64,000 nt of DNA from Ancylomarina sp. 16SWW S1-10-2 (GCF_009669305.1 NZ_SADB01000008.1:124001-188000), one strand, 5' to 3'; positions 28,272 through 36,527 are shown, counted from the first letter of the stretch. Translations and numbers: made by a program. The notes: generated by a model not told the origin, from the letters alone.

Positions 28272-29262
28272 TGATTGATTTTTTAATTAGGTCAACAAAC
28301 CTTAGTTTTTCACCTTTTAATTCTTTGTTTGACCAGTCCATAATTAAACAGTAAATTCCATTGTGTTCAAACAAATTGTTATTGAGACAGCCTTTGCAAA
28401 AGGAATTGTCAGTTTCTTCTTCGCCAAATAGGTTAACCGATTTTATCTTTATTTCACCACAAGAGAATGGAACTACACCTTTTAAACCATCCATTTGCCA
28501 AACATTCCAACAAATTATATATGCTATCTCTTGAATTGAATTAAGTAAAGGTTCTTTTCCAAATTTATATTTGTAGTTTTCAATGAAAGTAAATAGCATT
28601 GATTCTCTTGCTAATAACAAACTGTCACCTTGCCATTCATAAGCATAAGTGTTTTTATAAGCAGACTTGGTTGCCTTAAGCCATTCATTCAATTCATCAA
28701 CATTTTCATTGATAACTCTTAGTTTCCTATCTAACAAACCAATTCTGTTTTCAATTTCAATGAATTTGCCAGTAGTAGTGTCGTATCGACTTGTTATATA
28801 TGGTGCTTCTCCACAAGCAATTTCAAGCCGTGTATCATTTATGTAATCTTTCCAAGTCTTGTTTTTTTGAAATTTAATTTTTGCTAGGTTAGTCTTCCAT
28901 TTTTTTTCATCTTGTATTTCTTTATTGAAAACATCTTTTCGTTCGAACCATGCATTATCTATTAAGTTATTTTGAGAATTACAAATCCAAGAAGGCGTAA
29001 ACACTTCTGCCATATTTTTTACTCTGGATTGTTGTAATATTTCATCTTTTTGAACCCTTGGCATTATTACATTACCATTTGTGCCGGTAATATATTCAGA
29101 TTTAATTGGGTTACTTTTTAAATAGTGTTCTCCTAAGTAATCATAATTACTTGTAGCCCAAATTATATTTTTTTGAGTTGTCTGGTCTCGCAAAAGAATA
29201 TCCAATACATCTGGATATTTTTTCAAGATTTCATTTTCTAATATGTCAATCTGTGTTCTCAA
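28261..29262 (-). CDS. Methylase-like subunit of the restriction island (no NPPY motif)
   Basis: A 333-aa protein with adenine-methylase hallmarks in its first half: AEVFTPSWICNSQNN (motif X-like) and LEIACGEAPYITSRYD (motif I-like). I find no N/D-P-P-Y/F motif IV anywhere. The C-terminal part has two Cys pairs (SFCKGC) and an aromatic-rich end. It is probably a structural or SAM-binding partner of the 1316-aa protein rather than an independent methylase. Its ATG overlaps the stop of the HTH gene (ATGA) and its 3' end overlaps the next gene by 11 bases, so translation is coupled across the three. Confidence 0.75.
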   Translation of the reverse strand: MRTQIDILENEILKKYPDVLDILLRDQTTQKNIIWATSNYDYLGEHYLKSNPIKSEYITGTNGNVIMPRVQKDEILQQSRVKNMAEVFTPSWICNSQNNLIDNAWFERKDVFNKEIQDEKKWKTNLAKIKFQKNKTWKDYINDTRLEIACGEAPYITSRYDTTTGKFIEIENRIGLLDRKLRVINENVDELNEWLKATKSAYKNTYAYEWQGDSLLLARESMLFTFIENYKYKFGKEPLLNSIQEIAYIICWNVWQMDGLKGVVPFSCGEIKIKSVNLFGEEETDNSFCKGCLNNNLFEHNGIYCLIMDWSNKELKGEKLRFVDLIKKSINGK

Positions 29263-29459
29263 TTCAGCTGTTTAATTGGTACAAGTAATTCTTTGGCTTC
29301 TACATTCAAGATTTTAGCGATTTTGTATAAATCTTCTAAACTTGGTTGTCTTACATTTCTAGAATATTCGTTAATCGTGTTATAACTTTTACCTGTTTGC
29401 TTGGCTAGCCACGTTTGTGATATTCCTTTATCTTTTAAAACTTCTTTAATTCGGTTCAT
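29259..29459 (-). CDS. XRE-family HTH regulator (controller-protein-like)
   Basis: A 66-aa helix-turn-helix protein (SQTWLAKQTGKSYNTINEYSR followed by PSLEDLYKIAKIL), the size and place of the C proteins that delay restriction until methylation is established. It is first in the three-gene operon and overlaps the next gene by four bases. An inverted repeat ACTAAAT...ATTTAGT just upstream overlaps its promoter, fitting autoregulation. The Cro/C1 fold is clear; the controller role is inferred from context. Confidence 0.85.
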   Translation of the reverse strand: MNRIKEVLKDKGISQTWLAKQTGKSYNTINEYSRNVRQPSLEDLYKIAKILNVEAKELLVPIKQLN

Positions 29460-29485
29460 TTTAAACCTTATTTAATTATTTCGCA

Positions 29486-29520
29486 CAAAGATACTAAATG
29501 TTCACTATTATTTAGTGTAA
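29486..29520 (-). promoter_or_regulatory. Promoter and probable operator of the restriction operon
   Basis: The minus strand has TATCTTTG (29493-29486), a full TAnnTTTG box, with start near 29479 and a 20-nt leader. No -33 TTG is present. A 7-bp inverted repeat ACTAAAT/ATTTAGT (about 29493-29517) abuts the box, and a related word follows to 29530. This looks like a binding site for the HTH protein. Confidence 0.5.
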
Positions 29521-29586
29521 ATATTCATTGTTTTATGATGGGTTTGGAAAGAGCAAGCTCTTTTGGTTTTTCAGCGTAAGGTTTTA

Positions 29587-29625
29587 GCGTTGGCAAAAAA
29601 ACCAAATGTGCTTGCCAAGCGTGGG
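29587..29625. repeat. GCGTTGGCAA/TTGCCAAGCG inverted repeat at the right island border
   Basis: TTGGCAA and TTGCCAA arms lie within a longer imperfect stem, followed by a T run and CCGCACAACGGTA at 29641. The GCGTTGGC word recurs on the opposite side of the operon at about 24233 and 24314. Possible island end. Confidence 0.4.
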
Positions 29626-29655
29626 CTTTTTTTCAGTATGCCGCACAACGGTATT

Positions 29656-30325
29656 GCTAAGTTTAGTTGGGTGTTAAAACCACTTTTCTATCTCTCATTT
29701 CTAGTTTTCTAAGAGATAGAAAGCAGTATTAAACAACTTTAACCCCAATTAAATTTAGCTCTTGTTATGTACTTTTACATTTTAAAGCCTCCTTGTTGCA
29801 AATCACCCCTAATAGGCTTTTAAAATTAGGTCTATTTTAGTCTATTAATTCTCTAACTAAAATAGATAAAAGGCACTGTTAAACTCTTTATTCCTTTTTA
29901 AACTCCTTTGTTTAGTTTGATCTTATGAGCTTTAGATTTGTCTAAGGCAGCGTCATATCAAACTATACATGGCTGAGTCCTTTATACAAAACAAGATCTC
30001 AATAAAACAAGTTCCTTTCTTAAAAGAACAAGTGTAATTAACTGTTTATCAATGTCGAATTTCATCTTGCTCTTGACATTGATTCTAAAAAACAGTAACT
30101 TATCCAAGTCTTAGTTAACGATACTAGTCGTTTGAAAGAGCGATCTTTCACGGTAGCACCGAATAAGACTTGAACAATGCTACGCATTGCCTTTCTTGTC
30201 CTTTTACGCCTTAAGGAACTTTCCACCCATGTTTTGTCTCAGCCTTAAATAAAGAGGGTTTTATCTCTCCATAAAGAGCTTAATTGTACATAACAAGTGG
30301 GTAAAGTGCAATGCACTTTATCCCA
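29656..30325 (+). ncRNA. Candidate large structured non-coding RNA
   Basis: No open frame of 60 codons exists on either strand, but hand-folding finds a dense set of stems. P1 29656-29759: 19 bp with two G-U pairs and one bulge, enclosing a 12-bp hairpin at 29684-29723. A 12-bp perfect stem 29761-29772/30286-30297 closes the rest. Inside are hairpins at 29780-29825 (11 bp), 29831-29866 (11 bp), 29913-29965 (about 21 bp, TTTG loop), 30011-30029, 30041-30096 (7 + 11 bp), a four-way junction at 30105-30172, and 30175-30189. A 13-bp hairpin ends at 30325. All wobble pairs are G-U on the + strand, and one hairpin has a GCGA tetraloop. Class unknown; not tmRNA, RNase P or 6S as far as I can see. 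No confident promoter found. Confidence 0.5.
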
Positions 30326-30364
30326 TTTATATGTTGGTTTTTGTAAGTTGTTGCTGTTCTTGTT

Positions 30365-30560
30365 GTTATTTGTTGAAATAACATCTAATGTACTTTTTAT
30401 TTTTGCAAGAGATTTTTACTCACGTGGGTGTAAATCTCTGTCGTTTTGCTCGATTGAAGTTTAAAGGTAGTGTTATTATCTTAAACGTATAGTTTTACAA
30501 TATGTAAATTTATTTTGAATAGCATAAAATTAAATGGGTGGTCTACCTTTTCTTTTTTGT
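30365..30560 (+). other. Further hairpins, possible 3' part of the structured RNA
   Basis: GTTATTT/AAATAAC with a GTTG loop (30365-30382) and AGAGATTT...AAATCTCT with an inner ACTC/GGGT helix (30408-30439) continue the pattern. AAAGGTAG (30463-30470) pairs with CTACCTTT (30543-30550), which is followed by TCTTTTTT. The last pair could be the RNA's 3' end, but its 72-nt loop is long for an intrinsic terminator. Confidence 0.35.
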
Positions 30561-30612
30561 TACAATGTTTAACCAATTATAGTTATTAAGGCAACACCAA
30601 TAGAGGAAATAA

Positions 30613-30647
30613 AAAAGCGTAAAATCACTTAGTAATTTTACGCTTTT
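30613..30647. terminator. Bidirectional terminator after the class A PBP gene
   Basis: AAAAGCGTAAAAT...ATTTTACGCTTTT forms a 13-bp stem with a short loop, A-rich on one side and T-rich on the other. It ends the minus-strand PBP gene and would also stop + strand transcription from the structured region. Confidence 0.8.
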
Positions 30648-30652
30648 CATGT

Positions 30653-33064
30653 TTACTTATCTTTGTTCTTTCTGCTGAATATTGATTTGATTTTATCGTA
30701 TATCGATTTCTTATTTTTCCTTCTGTTAGCTCTACGTTCCTTCAATTTTATTTTATCCTCTGGTTTATTGTCAATACCAAGAAGTCTTTCGAAGAATCCT
30801 GCTTTAGGTGGCATGTAGTGAGGCATATCTAACAGAGCTAGTGTTTCGTTGTCTGGTTTAAAGAATGGTGCGTAACAATATTTGTGATACTTACTGTTAT
30901 TATTGAGTTGATGCATAAATTTACCATATATTGGTAAAGCCATAGTAGCACCTTGGCCTAAAGCTAAAGAGCGGAAATGAACTCTCATATCGTCGGCTCC
31001 GACCCAAGCTCCAGCAACTAAATTTTGATTGTACCCAATATACCATCCATCAGCCTGTGATTGTGTTGTTCCCGTTTTACCTGCAAATTCACCTTTTAAA
31101 CCATAAACGGTTCTTAAAGATTTGGCTGTGCCACTATCTACCACAGCAGTAAGCATGTGATTAATTATATCAGCATTCTCTTCTGATAAACTTGTTTTAT
31201 ACTCATTATCCAATGGGTTTAAGTCGACAATAACTTCACCTTTGTTGGTTTCTATTCTAGATATATAATAAGGTTCTACTTCTTTACCTCTATTAGCAAG
31301 GTTAGCATAGACCTGTATCATTTCTAAAAGTGAGATATTTGCCGTACCAAGAGCCAGTGATGGCACATTGGGTAGGGGCGATGAAATACCCATTTCTTCA
31401 GCGAGTTCGATGGTTGGTTCTATACCTGTTTCCATAATAAGGTCAACAGCAATTGTATTAACAGATTCTGCCAAAGCACCTTCCATACTGTAGCTTCCTT
31501 CGTAATTGTTATCAGCATTTCTTGGTGACCAATCTTGAAATTCTGGGTAGATCTTGCGTTTATTTGGATAATATTCGTACGGAGACATATTAGCCTCAAG
31601 AGCGGCTGCGTAGACTATTGGTTTGAAAATTGAACCCACTTGTCGTCTACCCGTAACATGGTCGTACTGAAAATGTTTGAAGTCGATACCTCCAACCCAA
31701 GCCTTAATTTTTCCAGACTTTGTTTCCATAGCAACAAAACCTGTATTTAGAAGTTTTATATAGTGTTTAATTGAATCTAGAGGACTCATTTGCACATCTT
31801 TTTCACCATTCCAAGTGAAAATTTTCATGTCTCTTTTCTTTTTAAGAAGTGCATTAATTTCATTTTCTTTTTTGCCTTCTTTTTTTAAGCTCTTATAATA
31901 AGGCGATCGTCTAATTGCTGAACTTAGAATTTCTTTATTATCGTCCCAAGGGTTTTGTTTTCCCCAGTGTTTATCGAATAAGTTTTGTAGGTTTTTCATG
32001 TGATATTTAACAGCATCTTCTGCATATTTTTGCATGCTGTAATCTAGTGTACTCACAATTCTTAAACCATCACGATATATATCGTAATAGGAACCATCGG
32101 CTTTTGTGTATTTTTTCAGAATGTTATCTGCTTCCAGACGAATGCGTTCACATAAATAGGGAGCAAGACCTGAATGGATGCTTTGTCTTTGATATTTTAT
32201 TTTTAAATCTTGTCGTTTAAGTTGCTCTGCTTTGTTTTCTGATATAAAATCATTTTTAGCCATTTGTCCAATAACTACATTTCGACGTCTTTTCGATCTT
32301 TCAGGGAATCGTCTTGGATTGTAATAAGATGGAGCTTTTAGCATACCTATTAATACAGCACTTTCATCAAGTTTAAGTTGATAAGCTGGTTTACTAAAAT
32401 ATTGGCGAGAGGCACTTTCAATACCAAAAACTTGTTCGCCAAAAGGAACCGTATTCAAATAGAGTTGAAGAATTTTCTTTTTAGAATAGATTTTCTCTAA
32501 ACGCGAAGCTGTTATGGCTTCTTTAATCTTATTGACTGGCATAGAGAATTTACCAAAATCTCTTCTAGGATAAAGATTCTTTGATAGTTGTTGACTAAGT
32601 GTACTTCCTCCTCCAGAGTTTTTGTTGCCAAGAATAAGCGTTTTGACTAGAACTCGAACCAAACTAATTTCGTCAATGCCTTCGTGGCTATAGAATCGTG
32701 AATCTTCAGTAGCAACTAGAGCGTTTATAACGTTGATTGGAATAGCACTAAAGTCTATGTTTGTACGATTTTCGGCGTAAATACGTCCCAAAACAGTTCC
32801 ATCCTCAGAGTATACGACTGAAGCGTCGGCATTTTGAATTGTTTTTAAAGTATGGTAGTCTGGTAATTTACCCCAAGCTCCATAATAGATGCTTGCTAAG
32901 AATAAACCAAATAAGGATCCAGCTATAAGCATACAGAAGAATAAAAATCGAAAAAGCCGAGTTTTAAAAGTTCTTTTAGCTTTCCCTTTTTTAGCTTGTG
33001 TTGGCTTTCTTTTAGGAGGATTCTTTTTTTTTGCTTTTGTAGTCGTGTTTTTGCCTTTTGTCAT
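30653..33064 (-). CDS. Class A penicillin-binding protein (PBP1A-type)
   Basis: An 803-aa bifunctional peptidoglycan synthase. A very basic N-terminus precedes one membrane helix (residues ~35-60). The GT51 glycosyltransferase domain has EDSRFYSHEGID and GGSTLSQQLSKNLYP. The transpeptidase has S478-I-F-K481 (SxxK), an S-V-N triad near residue 528 and K663-T-G. It polymerises glycan strands and crosslinks peptides on the outer face of the inner membrane. The C-terminus is Lys/Arg-rich. Motif set and length are canonical (mrcA/ponA type). Confidence 0.95.
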   Translation of the reverse strand: MTKGKNTTTKAKKKNPPKRKPTQAKKGKAKRTFKTRLFRFLFFCMLIAGSLFGLFLASIYYGAWGKLPDYHTLKTIQNADASVVYSEDGTVLGRIYAENRTNIDFSAIPINVINALVATEDSRFYSHEGIDEISLVRVLVKTLILGNKNSGGGSTLSQQLSKNLYPRRDFGKFSMPVNKIKEAITASRLEKIYSKKKILQLYLNTVPFGEQVFGIESASRQYFSKPAYQLKLDESAVLIGMLKAPSYYNPRRFPERSKRRRNVVIGQMAKNDFISENKAEQLKRQDLKIKYQRQSIHSGLAPYLCERIRLEADNILKKYTKADGSYYDIYRDGLRIVSTLDYSMQKYAEDAVKYHMKNLQNLFDKHWGKQNPWDDNKEILSSAIRRSPYYKSLKKEGKKENEINALLKKKRDMKIFTWNGEKDVQMSPLDSIKHYIKLLNTGFVAMETKSGKIKAWVGGIDFKHFQYDHVTGRRQVGSIFKPIVYAAALEANMSPYEYYPNKRKIYPEFQDWSPRNADNNYEGSYSMEGALAESVNTIAVDLIMETGIEPTIELAEEMGISSPLPNVPSLALGTANISLLEMIQVYANLANRGKEVEPYYISRIETNKGEVIVDLNPLDNEYKTSLSEENADIINHMLTAVVDSGTAKSLRTVYGLKGEFAGKTGTTQSQADGWYIGYNQNLVAGAWVGADDMRVHFRSLALGQGATMALPIYGKFMHQLNNNSKYHKYCYAPFFKPDNETLALLDMPHYMPPKAGFFERLLGIDNKPEDKIKLKERRANRRKNKKSIYDKIKSIFSRKNKDK

Positions 33065-33623
33065 TTATTGCTTTAGTTGCGGTTTAGAACTCAATTTATG
33101 GTATACAAAATCTAAGCTATCTGAATCAGTTCTGATAACGTTAGTGAATTAACTTTTATTGCTTAAAGTTTTAAATTGAGTTTTAATCTTAGGTCATTGC
33201 AAATATAAGTAAAACTTGTGAATTTGAATTCCTAAAACGAAGGTTTGGATGTATTAAAATGATTATATCTGTTTTTAGTTTTTTCAAGCTAGATTGTGTC
33301 GAAATGTTAGCATTTTTAGTTCTAAAATAGCTTTAATTATTCTAGAGATTCTCTTTCCAATAGCTTATACATTTTTTTTTAAAGCCTAAAATCATAACCG
33401 TATTGCTTGTCTTGAATCTAAATGATTGTTTTTATGAAATATATTTAAAGTGCCTGAAGTGCTTGTTTTTAGGCGAAATATAATAGTTTTCAGCTTATTT
33501 ATAGAGTAAATGTTTTATCTTTATAGCCGCTAATTGAGAAATAATAGTCATTTTTGTGGCTTATATTTATGCGAGGGATGAATATCCGTAAAGCATCTTG
33601 TTCTGAGATCTTTATTAGATAAA
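33065..33623. other. AT-rich intergenic gap without recognisable genes
   Basis: This 559-bp divergent gap between the PBP gene and the serine hydrolase gene must hold both promoters, but I see no convincing TTG-N19-TAnnTTTG pair and no stable hairpin or repeat. Confidence 0.5.
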
Positions 33624-34973
33624 ATGTGGAGAATGACTATAAAACAAATCATAATATTGGTATTAACTTTGGTTTTTGTATTACTTGATACACATACCAG
33701 TTCGTCAAAAGGAGAAGAAGCTCGTATACCTTACGATAGCAAACTTGCACCTGTTTCGCATCGTATTTCAAACGAACTTTCGTCATCAGATGCAACTAAA
33801 AAAGCTGATTATAGAATTAATAGATTCCTTGAATATTGGCGAATAGAAGGAGCATCTGTTGCTATAGTAAAAAATGAAAAGCTTGTATTTGCCAAAGGTT
33901 ACGGATATGCTGATGTAGACAAAAAAGAGAAGGTTGAACCAGATCATTTGTTTCGTATTGCTAGTGTTTCAAAATTAATTACCGCTACTGCAATTATGAA
34001 ACTCAAGGAAGAAGGCAAATTGCAGTTGAGCGATAGAGTTTTTGGTGAAGATGGTATTCTTAACTCAAAGAATTACTTAACTATTCATGATAAACGAGCT
34101 AAGAAAATTACTGTAGAGAATCTTTTAAGACATACTTCTGGCTTTTCTAGTAGATACGGAGATCAAATGTTTATGCCATTGACAATTGCAAAAAAAATGG
34201 ATGTGCCTACTCCGGTAAGTGCTGAAACCATTATTGAATTTGCACTTTCAAAACGCTTGAATTTTGCGCCTGGTAGTCGTGGAAGTTACTCAAATCTTGG
34301 TTATGTAATTTTAGGTAAAATAGTAGAAAAAGCATCGGGTAAAGATTACGAAGCCTATGTGCAGGAACATATTTTACAACCTGCAGGTATTTTTGATATG
34401 CATATTGGTCGAAATTTACGAATCGATAAATTACCTAATGAAGTTAACTATTACGAACAATCGAATGCAATACTAGTTTCTCCTTTTGATGGTTCAGGAG
34501 GAAAAGTGAATCGTAGTAATGGTGGCAATAATATTGAAGAACTTGGAGGTGCTGGTGCTTGGATAGCTTCTGCTGCTGAACTAATGAAATTTTATGTAGC
34601 TATTGATGGTAAAGATAAGCAAGCTGATATTTTATCTAAAGAAAGTATAGCATACATGACCAAACCAAGCCCTCGAGGATTCAGCCCAATTGGGTGGAAA
34701 GGAACACTATCGAATGGAACTTGGTGGAGAACAGGAACTCTTGCAGGAACGTCAGCTCTCTTAAAACAAAATCCTGATGGAACGACTTGGGTAATAATAA
34801 CCAATACATCTTCGTGGAAGGGATCTAAATTTCCAAAGGATCTAAATAAACTGATGAGACGTGTGATGCGTTCGGTTAAAAAATGGCCAGAGACAGATTT
34901 ATTTAACTATTTCGAAGCTCAACCTAATGAGCTTGCATTTGATGATATCACCGAGTTTTTAGAACGTAGCTAA
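33624..34973 (+). CDS. Serine hydrolase, beta-lactamase/class C PBP family
   Basis: A 449-aa exported protein with an N-terminal hydrophobic signal segment (residues ~6-22). The active-site set of the family is visible: S114-V-S-K117 (SxxK) in RIASVSKLITA, Y222-S-N224 (YxN) in GSYSNLGYVILGK, and RTG in WWRTGTLAG in place of KTG. These enzymes hydrolyse D-Ala peptides, esters or beta-lactams; the precise substrate is not deducible. ATG at 33624 starts MWRMT; the ATG at residue 4 is an alternative. It is monocistronic. Confidence 0.88.
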   Translation: MWRMTIKQIIILVLTLVFVLLDTHTSSSKGEEARIPYDSKLAPVSHRISNELSSSDATKKADYRINRFLEYWRIEGASVAIVKNEKLVFAKGYGYADVDKKEKVEPDHLFRIASVSKLITATAIMKLKEEGKLQLSDRVFGEDGILNSKNYLTIHDKRAKKITVENLLRHTSGFSSRYGDQMFMPLTIAKKMDVPTPVSAETIIEFALSKRLNFAPGSRGSYSNLGYVILGKIVEKASGKDYEAYVQEHILQPAGIFDMHIGRNLRIDKLPNEVNYYEQSNAILVSPFDGSGGKVNRSNGGNNIEELGGAGAWIASAAELMKFYVAIDGKDKQADILSKESIAYMTKPSPRGFSPIGWKGTLSNGTWWRTGTLAGTSALLKQNPDGTTWVIITNTSSWKGSKFPKDLNKLMRRVMRSVKKWPETDLFNYFEAQPNELAFDDITEFLERS

Positions 34974-35342
34974 GCATTTAAGGTATTAGTCGTTTTTGTG
35001 CAAGCTATTTGTTTAGAATTTCTTGTTCGTTCCTGTATGCTCTATAAGTAATTTAAAAAGTTAATATCCAACTTACATAGATGTTTGTAATGGACTATTC
35101 CCTTTTTCCAAAGAGTTAAGAGACTTATATATTCCATTTGAAACTGCGATTTCAATAAAAAAGAAGCTCAAACCCTATATGAGCTAATCTAACATTCAAA
35201 AAACTAATTTAATTTTGTTGTTTAAAATAACAATTTACTCGCTTAAGTGTTTGATATTGTGTTGTTAATTGTGAAGTTGAGACAGTTGTTTGTAGCGTGA
35301 GAAAAGTTTGCTGTTTTTGTTTTTAAATCTTTAATAGAATGG

Positions 35343-35350
35343 TAATTTTG
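35343..35350 (+). promoter_or_regulatory. Probable -7 box for butyrate kinase
   Basis: TAATTTTG matches TAnnTTTG and lies 38 bases before the ATG at 35389. No TTG at ideal spacing. The rest of the 34974-35388 gap holds nothing recognisable. Confidence 0.45.
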
Positions 35351-35388
35351 CACTCAAATACAAAACAAACAATAAACTACTATTTCTA

Positions 35389-36465
35389 ATGGAAAATCGC
35401 AGAATCTTAGCTATTAATCCGGGATCTACTTCTACAAAGATTGCCGTGTATCAAGGTGATAAATCAGTATTTTTAAAGAACATTAAGCATTCTAACGAAG
35501 AGTTAGCTCAGTTTAACAGCATTTCAGAACAATTCGAATTCCGTAAGGATATTATATTAAAAGAATTGATTGAGGCTGATATTAGGATTGATCTTATAGC
35601 GGCTGTTGTTGGACGTGGTGGTTTGATTAAACCTATTGAATCTGGCGTTTACTTGGTTGACGAGAAACTTAAATCTGATTTACGTATTGGAATTCTTGGA
35701 GAGCATGCAAGTAATCTTGGTGGACTGATTGCTGATAATATCGCACAGTCATTACCTAATGCAAAAGCTTATATTGCCGATCCTGTTGTAGTGGACGAAA
35801 TGATTGATGTTGCACGTATTTCTGGTCATCCAGAGTTTGAGCGTATGTCTATTTTCCACGCTCTGAATCAAAAAGCTGTAAGTAGATCATTTGCTTTGTC
35901 TGTAGATAAAAATTATGAAGAATTAAATGTTATTGTTGCCCACTTAGGTGGTGGTATATCTGTTGGTGCTCACCTTAAAGGTCGTGTAATCGATGTGAAT
36001 AATGCCTTAGATGGTGAAGGTCCTTTTTCGCCAGAGCGTTCTGGAACTCTTCCTGCTGGAGCACTAGCTAAGCTTTGTTTTAGTGGTAATGTGACTTTGG
36101 ACGAAGTTAAGAAAATGATTAAAGGTGAAGGTGGCTTAGTTGCTCATTTGGGAACTAATGATGCTTACGAAATTGAATTGAAAGCTAAGGATGGAGACGC
36201 TAAAGCTAAGCTAATTCAAGATGCAATGGCATACCAAGTAGGTAAATCAATTGGTGCTTGTGCTGCAGCTTTAAAGGGTGACGTTGATGGTATTATCTTA
36301 ACTGGTGGTATAGCTCACAATGGTGATTTAGTAAACTATGTGAAAGAAATGGTATCATTTATAGCACCAGTTGTTGTTTATCCAGGTGAAGATGAAATGA
36401 AAGCGCTTGCAATGAATGGTTATATGGTATTAAGAGGTGAAATAGAAGCTAAAATATACGAGTAA
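35389..36465 (+). CDS. buk: Butyrate kinase
   Basis: A 358-aa acetokinase-family enzyme that interconverts butyryl-phosphate and ADP with butyrate and ATP, an energy-yielding fermentation step. The N-terminal phosphate-binding turn (ILAINPGSTSTKIAVY) and the later AHLGGGISVGAHLKG and GIILTGGIAHN motifs are those of the butyrate/branched-chain acid kinase branch, and the length is right. The usual partner, phosphate butyryltransferase (ptb), is absent from both sides, so it must lie elsewhere or the kinase serves other acyl-phosphates. A terminator follows at 36528. Confidence 0.93.
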   Translation: MENRRILAINPGSTSTKIAVYQGDKSVFLKNIKHSNEELAQFNSISEQFEFRKDIILKELIEADIRIDLIAAVVGRGGLIKPIESGVYLVDEKLKSDLRIGILGEHASNLGGLIADNIAQSLPNAKAYIADPVVVDEMIDVARISGHPEFERMSIFHALNQKAVSRSFALSVDKNYEELNVIVAHLGGGISVGAHLKGRVIDVNNALDGEGPFSPERSGTLPAGALAKLCFSGNVTLDEVKKMIKGEGGLVAHLGTNDAYEIELKAKDGDAKAKLIQDAMAYQVGKSIGACAAALKGDVDGIILTGGIAHNGDLVNYVKEMVSFIAPVVVYPGEDEMKALAMNGYMVLRGEIEAKIYE

Positions 36466-36527
36466 TTCATCAGTGTCAAATAAATAATGCTCTTGTTATG
36501 ATATACTTAGAGTCTATATATAGTATA

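Noticed and set aside
30105-30172. tRNA gene, because of the four-stem cloverleaf outline
   Set aside because: The fourth arm has a 3-nt loop, there is no GTTC-type T-loop, no D-loop GG and no CCA-compatible end; the closing stem has 9 pairs.
29656-30325. Group II intron, tmRNA, RNase P RNA or integron attC site
   Set aside because: No domain V-like 34-mer, no tRNA-like ends with a tag frame, no recognisable RNase P core, and the element is several times longer than an attC site. No reverse transcriptase or integrase gene is near.
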